Source: Arachnopeziza araneosa | Taxonomy: Eukaryota; Ascomycota; Leotiomycetes; Helotiales; Arachnopezizaceae | Direction: 5' to 3' | Length of the DNA: 64,000 nucleotides | Assembly (NCBI GenBank): GCA_003988855.1 | Contig: QYAI01000128.1 | Coordinates: 1-64,000, forward strand | In this document: positions 59,217 to 64,000 of the stretch, in pieces | Layout of the letters: the number at the start of each line of letters is the position of its first letter | Position numbering within the stretch: the first letter of the stretch is position 1 | Position numbers and translations under genes: made by a program | The notes under the pieces: generated by a model | What the model saw: only the letters and a program-made list of their open reading frames with translations | The model's database searches: none | What the model was told of the DNA's origin: nothing

Positions 59217-59350
59217 GCGTCTTAAGTACCAACTCCCTATACTCTCGACGCCATCCACTTAAGCGTCCGAAGTACCAACTACCGTTACTCGAAGCTAATC
59301 ACTTAAGCGTCCGAAGTACCAGCTACCTGTATCCTCGAAGCCAATCACTT
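59217..59350. repeat. Tandem repeat, three 44-46-bp units
   Basis: Three diverged copies lie head to tail at 59217-59262, 59263-59306 and 59307-59350. Each opens GCGTC and contains AAGTACCA, TACTC or ATCCTC, then CGA-GC and a closing CACTT. They lie in non-coding DNA 1.5 kb before family gene B. Confidence 0.8.
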
Positions 59351-60832
59351 CGACAGAACACAACACTACTGATATTAAAGTCTAACAAGGTACGTAATAA
59401 AACTGGTGTCCCGTTCTCTTTTCTCGAATTCCAAACATAAGCGCACTTTCGATCTCTACACTGGTACTGGCGTTTCCACCACCTCTCCGCATGCGTTTGA
59501 TAGCCTCTCCCTCTACACTTGATCAATACGGGTGCACCATCAAATACTTCAAGACTAAGAGCTCTGGTTTGTCTTTTATCTATCACAGGAAGTGTTATTG
59601 AAAGTCGCTCTACATCTAAAAAACAGGAGTACACCTTCGATCTTCACATTTAGATTTCTGCTTTATTGCCTTTTGCAAGAGCTTCACTAACATTTCCTTC
59701 ATATTAGCAAACTAAAACACAACTTCAATCATATCAGCAGTCTTACTTCCTCCGTTAATACTAGGTATGTTTTACCACTCTACTACAACTATCCTCTCTA
59801 CAAGAGTTAGCCATATGTCCACGATCTTCTTATTGCTCTTTCAGATGAAGCATCCTATGCTATTTCTTTATTGCCAAGAATGGCTGTACCTTCAGGTGCA
59901 ACTTTGGGGCTTTCTTCTCGCATTTTCAGTAACCTGTTTCAGAATAGCAGTGTCAACAATGACACTGTATTACGGAATAGTAATTTTTCTGTCATCTGAC
60001 AAACTTGCCGCTTTCCGAGTTCCCATTCCTAATTCCGGAACGATGGTCTTGTCTTATGGTGTCAGGTAGTCCTTGATTCACATATTACGCATGCCCATCT
60101 TGCATCGCCCTTTTATGTATGCTACAGTTTTCTTTATCGGTACTCTCTCAAAAAATCTCTTACTACACAACACTCTCATTATTCAAAGTCATTAGGTTGC
60201 CTACCCTTTTCTTCACACAAGCAATAACTCTTAATAAAGAGTTTTTATTAGTCACTAGTTATTCCTCAATCCCTCAGCTCTGCACTGGATTCAAGGTACC
60301 TCTATTTGCAGGATAGACTTGAAAAAAAGAGGCTGTCTTCACAATCTCCTCTTTATTTCGTGTCACCCATATCTCACGCAAGGGGATTTATTTTTGCAAA
60401 GAAATAAGTCTAAACCTATTTGCTTATTTGTGAATTTCAAAATCCAATTCGTTTTCGTTTCGAAGTATTCCAAAGTGAATTTGATTATTTTCAACTTCAA
60501 TGGAAGTAACTTCTATTATTATCTGACCCTTTCGCTCCAACCGTATTCTACTCGGCAATCGAGCTCTGCTCTCCTCAATTCCTTATCTTATTCACGTCTC
60601 ACAAATGATTACACCCTATCCTCTGCTTTCATTATGTCGCCCCTAAGAACATTTAAGTTCTTCTACCCCTTTCTCTGACTCATGTAATAATTTCTAACCA
60701 TTATTTTCTCCTGGAAGGTGCACTCATTAATTTATAAATATACTTAATTTACGATAATAATTTTCAAACTACAATTCAGAGATATTTGAGAGAGGAGACG
60801 TATGCTAACTTTTCTTCGGAGAAAATAGAACC

Positions 60833-62644
60833 ATGCCCGAGCGAAAACCTGACAAGAGAAAGAGACGCTCAGTCTCTAAGCTGCCAAATAGTGCATGGGC
60901 TTTGGGACAAGCTGCTGCAAGACGCGAAGCTGAGGTTGCCCGCGCCATCAAGAGTGTCCAACCTAATAGTAATCCTCAACTACGCAGCAGTACTCGATCA
61001 AGCAATAGTGCTCAACCAGCCAACAGCACTCAACCTGCACAGTCTCCTTCAGTTACTCGGGTTAAAATAACTACTCGCAACAACACTGCTCGTGCAAACC
61101 AGACTAGCCAAGGTACAGAGAGTCATCAGATTGCCCGGCCACCTGTCTACCAAGCTCCTCATGAGGACCAGCTTTTCACGGTTGCCGATACAACTTGTCC
61201 TAACGCTGCTAACCACAAAATTGGCGAGCTGTGCCACACTTGTCGAGGAATTTCAATGCCCTGGGGTGTTCGGCTTCCGATTGCCCGAGTAGATGATGGA
61301 ACCGATATTACCATAGGTCCACCAGGATCACTTCTCGACGGAGTTGAGCTTAGAAGCGAGACAGCTGTGGCGGTACTTTCAGTTGTGGCCACCCTCAGAG
61401 CAAGCGCAAAATCTTACTCCTCCGTCTCAGGATTAGACCAACTCATTGTGCCGCATGGCCCTTCTGCTACTGCCGGTATTCGCATTGCTCAGCTCTATGA
61501 CATGGTCGTTGCCTCTGCAGCTGATAACCAGATCCCATCTATCGCCGACATCATTGATAATGCTTTGGGCGACCCATCAGCTACATTTGATGGGCATTTG
61601 ACTCGAATTAATCGCCAATTTAAGAGCCCATACTACGATGGAAGTGATTTCAGCAAGCCTACTAAGAAGTCCCGAATTTCCCAAAATATGGCAACAAAAG
61701 GCATTGGTCAGACCCTATTTGAGGACATCGAAGATGGTCTTAGTTCTAGTGAACTATCTGAATTATCTGAACTATCTGAACTATCTGAACTATCTGAACT
61801 ATCTGGACTATCTGAACTATCTGAAATCGACGATGACGAGCTGGGCGACGACGAATTGATCATGGTCACTAGAAAACCAAAGCTCAATCTCAACAAATTC
61901 CACCGACCTCCAATGGAGAAAGGATATTGGGAATTTCTAGAGGGAAAGGATCTTTCCGACCCCATTCTCGGTATCCCCGATGTTTCCAAGTTCTTTATTT
62001 TTCGCAGATTAATCACAGATCCAGGCAAAGCAGATATTCGAGAGTATCCTTTGTGGAGAAGCTTTGATTGGTCTAACCCGGATGATGTTATGGCCCTTAA
62101 GAAGCATAGGGCGCAGAATCGACATCGTGTTGAAGGTGCCATTTCGCAACCTCGTCCTGGTTGGTCCCAAGCTGAGAAGGACGTTCTCAAAACCCTGGTG
62201 GCTTCTGCTTTGGCTCAGGGAAAAACCAAAAAGACAATCGACTGGGCTGCGATTGCATACAATCTCTTCAAGCATTTTGAGGGTGTGGTTCAGAAGGAGG
62301 GTAGTAAGATGGCCGAGACGACCAAATTGGTGAATGGTGTTGAGGTGAAGACTGGAAGCGCTGGCGCTGCCCTTAAAACCCTGGCGTATGATCGAAATGG
62401 CACCCTTCTCAGACTTCCGCACATTATACGGGGTGCGGCTGAGAAATATGCAGATATCAAGAAGTTGCTTGACGACTCAAAGCCAAAGAAGAAGGCCGTG
62501 TTGGCCAAAGAGAAAGAAGATGAGGAGGAAGAAGATGAAGAGGAAGAGGAAGATGAAATGGAAGAGTCGGAGCCAAAGCGTGCTCGCCGACACGACCGTC
62601 CTCCTCCCTCTGATGACGCTGACGATGCTATTCCCTGCCGTTAG
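60833..62644 (+). CDS. Unknown family protein B, paralogue of A
   Basis: Single-exon gene of 603 residues that belongs to no family I recognise but matches gene A of this window. The N-terminus is basic (PERKPDKRKRRS, a nuclear-localisation-like cluster) and disordered. Block 1 carries C122-x5-H128-x5-C134-x2-C137, then MPWG (142-145) and LPIAR, with the same spacing as A. Residues 307-330 are an eight-fold Glu-Leu-Ser repeat encoded by a 9-bp minisatellite. Block 2 (364-482) begins GYWEFLEG and aligns gap-free with A, including REYPLW and GWSQAE to WAAIAYNLFKHF, a Myb/SANT-like pattern. The tail is Glu-rich followed by PKRARRH. The ATG at 60833 is in a good fungal context (ACCATG). A nuclear DNA- or chromatin-binding role is inference. 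Confidence 0.75.
   Translation: MPERKPDKRKRRSVSKLPNSAWALGQAAARREAEVARAIKSVQPNSNPQLRSSTRSSNSAQPANSTQPAQSPSVTRVKITTRNNTARANQTSQGTESHQIARPPVYQAPHEDQLFTVADTTCPNAANHKIGELCHTCRGISMPWGVRLPIARVDDGTDITIGPPGSLLDGVELRSETAVAVLSVVATLRASAKSYSSVSGLDQLIVPHGPSATAGIRIAQLYDMVVASAADNQIPSIADIIDNALGDPSATFDGHLTRINRQFKSPYYDGSDFSKPTKKSRISQNMATKGIGQTLFEDIEDGLSSSELSELSELSELSELSELSGLSELSEIDDDELGDDELIMVTRKPKLNLNKFHRPPMEKGYWEFLEGKDLSDPILGIPDVSKFFIFRRLITDPGKADIREYPLWRSFDWSNPDDVMALKKHRAQNRHRVEGAISQPRPGWSQAEKDVLKTLVASALAQGKTKKTIDWAAIAYNLFKHFEGVVQKEGSKMAETTKLVNGVEVKTGSAGAALKTLAYDRNGTLLRLPHIIRGAAEKYADIKKLLDDSKPKKKAVLAKEKEDEEEEDEEEEEDEMEESEPKRARRHDRPPPSDDADDAIPCR
61751..61822 (+). repeat. 9-bp coding minisatellite, 8 copies
   Basis: Eight in-frame copies of GAACTATCT (Glu-Leu-Ser) lie in gene B, with only two single-base variants (one TTA for CTA, one GGA for GAA). 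Near-identical codons point to recent expansion by slippage, not to selection on the peptide alone. Confidence 0.95.
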
Positions 62645-63701
62645 GCAGAAAATTGCTGCCTTTCCTGTCTTCGGGCAATCAAAAATGTTTCCTTATTATT
62701 ATTATTATTCTCTTTCCACTTCTTTCAACACTCGGCGAAGTGATAATTGGGTTACATGTCTGCCCTTGGGATGGACATTGTGAGTGGTCTTTCTGAGCGT
62801 CAATATGGAGGAGCGAAGCTTGTAGTAGTAAAGGTCAGCAATGAAAAATCCATGAAAACTTCTCTTTCTTGGCCATAACAAGAGTTCAGATTTCATTATA
62901 TGTGGAGTTATATCATCGTCGACAAGTGTGAATTCTAATTGAAGAGTATCTAGTACTTGATTCCCTAGCCCTTCAAGCCTGCAAAATGGAAATAATAGTA
63001 GCTTCGAGTGTCGTTGATCGCTACGTACTTTGAGAAATAAGTATTTGACACTTATTTTCTATTAACTGTACATGGTCAACGCAGAACCAATTGCAAGTCA
63101 TATCGTTCGTCGTCTTCCAAGAATCTCAAGAGGTATCACCTACGCAGTCGAGTCTTTTTGTACAATGAAGTCAATAGCAACTTCTTACACCGAGTATCAT
63201 TCAGATAGTATCATGCTACTTCAAACCCCAACGTCTTCATTGAAACCACGATTTACAACCTCAAACAATCAATGGGGATGAGTGGATGCGGTGGAATTAT
63301 GATCAAGTATGAAAGTTATTCACTCATGTCTATTATGCTGGTATGGAAATACCAAGTTTTTGGACCAAGGCAGAATGAAATCGGGGCTAGATCGAGACTC
63401 ATCAGAAAGTGCTGACGGACTGTAAAGCCAAGAAAGCTTCTGGTGGCCTCGAGGAGAGAAGTCTTTGATCACAGTGCTGTGTCTTAAATATCTTTTTTTT
63501 ATGAGAATAGAACTGCTTTCGTAGTTCACGTTCATTCTCATTCTGAAGCATTATTTATCCCGAGATGTCTGAATAGAATGACAGTGGCCCTTAATTCTCT
63601 CCGATGACTCTGAACAGCTTCCCTCTCCATCTTTATCATTTGCCCCCTTCCCTCCACAATCTTTTCACTTTTCCCAGCAAGCTTTTCTCATGTGCTTATA
63701 A
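62645..63701. other. Intergenic region downstream of gene B
   Basis: 1057 bp between convergent 3' ends. A TTA microsatellite (about 62693-62708) lies in the gene B 3' flank. Short open frames show no resemblance to proteins. Confidence 0.5.
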
Positions 63702-64000
63702 TTAAATCTGATGCGCGCCCAACAAGGGATTGAGCACCTGTGTTCTGAAACTCGCAGGCTTCTTCGCTCCGTCCCAATTTTTGGGATATGCTCTGGAAAT
63801 TATATTTGCCATCTCATTCCAGAACTCGCAATTAATTGTGGTAGCTTGGTTATCGGATCCTAGCTTGTTAAAGTCAGGGGCGGCATAATCCAAGCCAATC
63901 CGCAATGTGTTTGCTGTCTCGTTGCCGTCATCAACGGCCGCCTCCCACTTAACGTTATCGAGATACCCGAGATGGTTCGGATCGCCAGTCAATGCGAATC
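63702..64000 (-). CDS. 3' end of a gene, possibly type-B carboxylesterase
   Basis: The frame is open to the window edge and ends with TAA at 63702, so at least 98 C-terminal residues are present and the 5' part lies outside. The piece starts near FALTGDPN and contains an LGSDNQ turn and a CEFWNEM motif followed by a short Arg/Lys-rich helix. TGDPN and the late CxFW motif recall the C-terminus of fungal type-B carboxylesterases. The resemblance is limited to these motifs, and the catalytic residues would lie upstream. Other hydrolases are possible. Confidence 0.4.
   Translation of the reverse strand, partial: FALTGDPNHLGYLDNVKWEAAVDDGNETANTLRIGLDYAAPDFNKLGSDNQATTINCEFWNEMANIISRAYPKNWDGAKKPASFRTQVLNPLLGAHQI

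Larger units (their letters stand above)
55600..60832. other. 5.2-kb gene-poor, AT-rich region
   Basis: The longest stretch of the window without a supported gene. Open frames up to 119 codons exist, for example 56058-56387 (-), 59323-59634 (-) and 60319-60678 (+), but none resembles a family or shows good start and splice context. It contains a GC-rich island (about 56770-56960), a GATA-motif cluster (58885-58964) and a 44-46-bp tandem repeat (59217-59350). The plus strand is T/C-rich from about 57.5 to 60.8 kb. No transposase, reverse transcriptase or terminal repeat was seen, so its origin is open. Confidence 0.5.

Noticed and set aside
59323..59634. Minus-strand frame of 103 codons with several Cys and Trp
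   Set aside because: It runs into the tandem repeat, has no ATG start in good context and no paralogue in the window.
60119..60678. Plus-strand frames upstream of gene B
   Set aside because: Phe/Leu/Ser-rich translation follows from T/C-rich DNA; not in phase with gene B.

Overview
The window is nuclear DNA of a filamentous ascomycete (Pezizomycotina), most likely a leotiomycete of the Helotiales (Botrytis/Sclerotinia type). The evidence is short GT-AG introns of about 45-65 bp with CTAAC/CTGAC branch sites, gene-dense housekeeping blocks on both strands, and a 355-residue pathogenicity-type MAP kinase of the BMP1/SMK1/PMK1 class. The genus is inferred, not shown. Exon coordinates were assembled by hand from splice signals, reading phase and family conservation.

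Layout. 1-1348: no supported gene; CT-rich DNA and simple repeats. 1349-8553 (-): exportin-5/Msn5, then a GH5 steryl-glucosidase (Egh1). 9039-13338 (+): Ski3. 13924-14981 (+): TLD/Oxr1 protein. 15550-15976 (-): small membrane protein. 16723-19698 (+): Sec24. 21578-22827 (+): MAP kinase with a long upstream region. 23440-24204 (-): Rmi1. 24445-25359 (+): Vps51. 25450-26689 (-): NIF3. 27142-27530 (+): BolA. 28721-31090 (+): AP-1 beta-adaptin. 31288-32856 (-): DEK-C/HIRIP3-like nuclear protein. 33893-34462 (-) and 34633-35612 (+): Erv1 and uroporphyrinogen-III synthase, divergent. 36085-38450 (+): TPR-SET protein. 39678-41166 (-): unknown family gene A. 43696-48251 (-): UDP-glucose:glycoprotein glucosyltransferase. 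48765-52689 (+): COPI alpha subunit. 52932-53815 (-): proteasome Rpn12. 54512-55599 (-): secreted GLEYA-domain protein with a disputed reading frame. 55600-60832: 5.2 kb without a supported gene. 60833-62644 (+): unknown family gene B, a paralogue of A. 63702-64000 (-): 3' end of a gene cut by the window edge.

The left 53 kb is mostly conserved cell machinery, with an unusual number of secretory and endosomal trafficking genes: Sec24 (COPII), alpha-COP (COPI), AP-1 beta, Vps51 (GARP) and UGGT (ER folding control). UGGT and alpha-COP start from one divergent promoter region. From 53.8 kb rightward the character changes to gene-poor DNA with a secreted adhesin-like gene, minisatellites and one member of the unknown family.

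The most interesting content is the A/B pair. Both proteins carry a C-x5-H-x5-C-x2-C motif followed by G-x3-MPWG-x2-LP, and a second gap-free 119-residue block (about 40% identical by hand count) ending in a Trp-rich helical Myb/SANT-like segment. I recognise no described family with this architecture.
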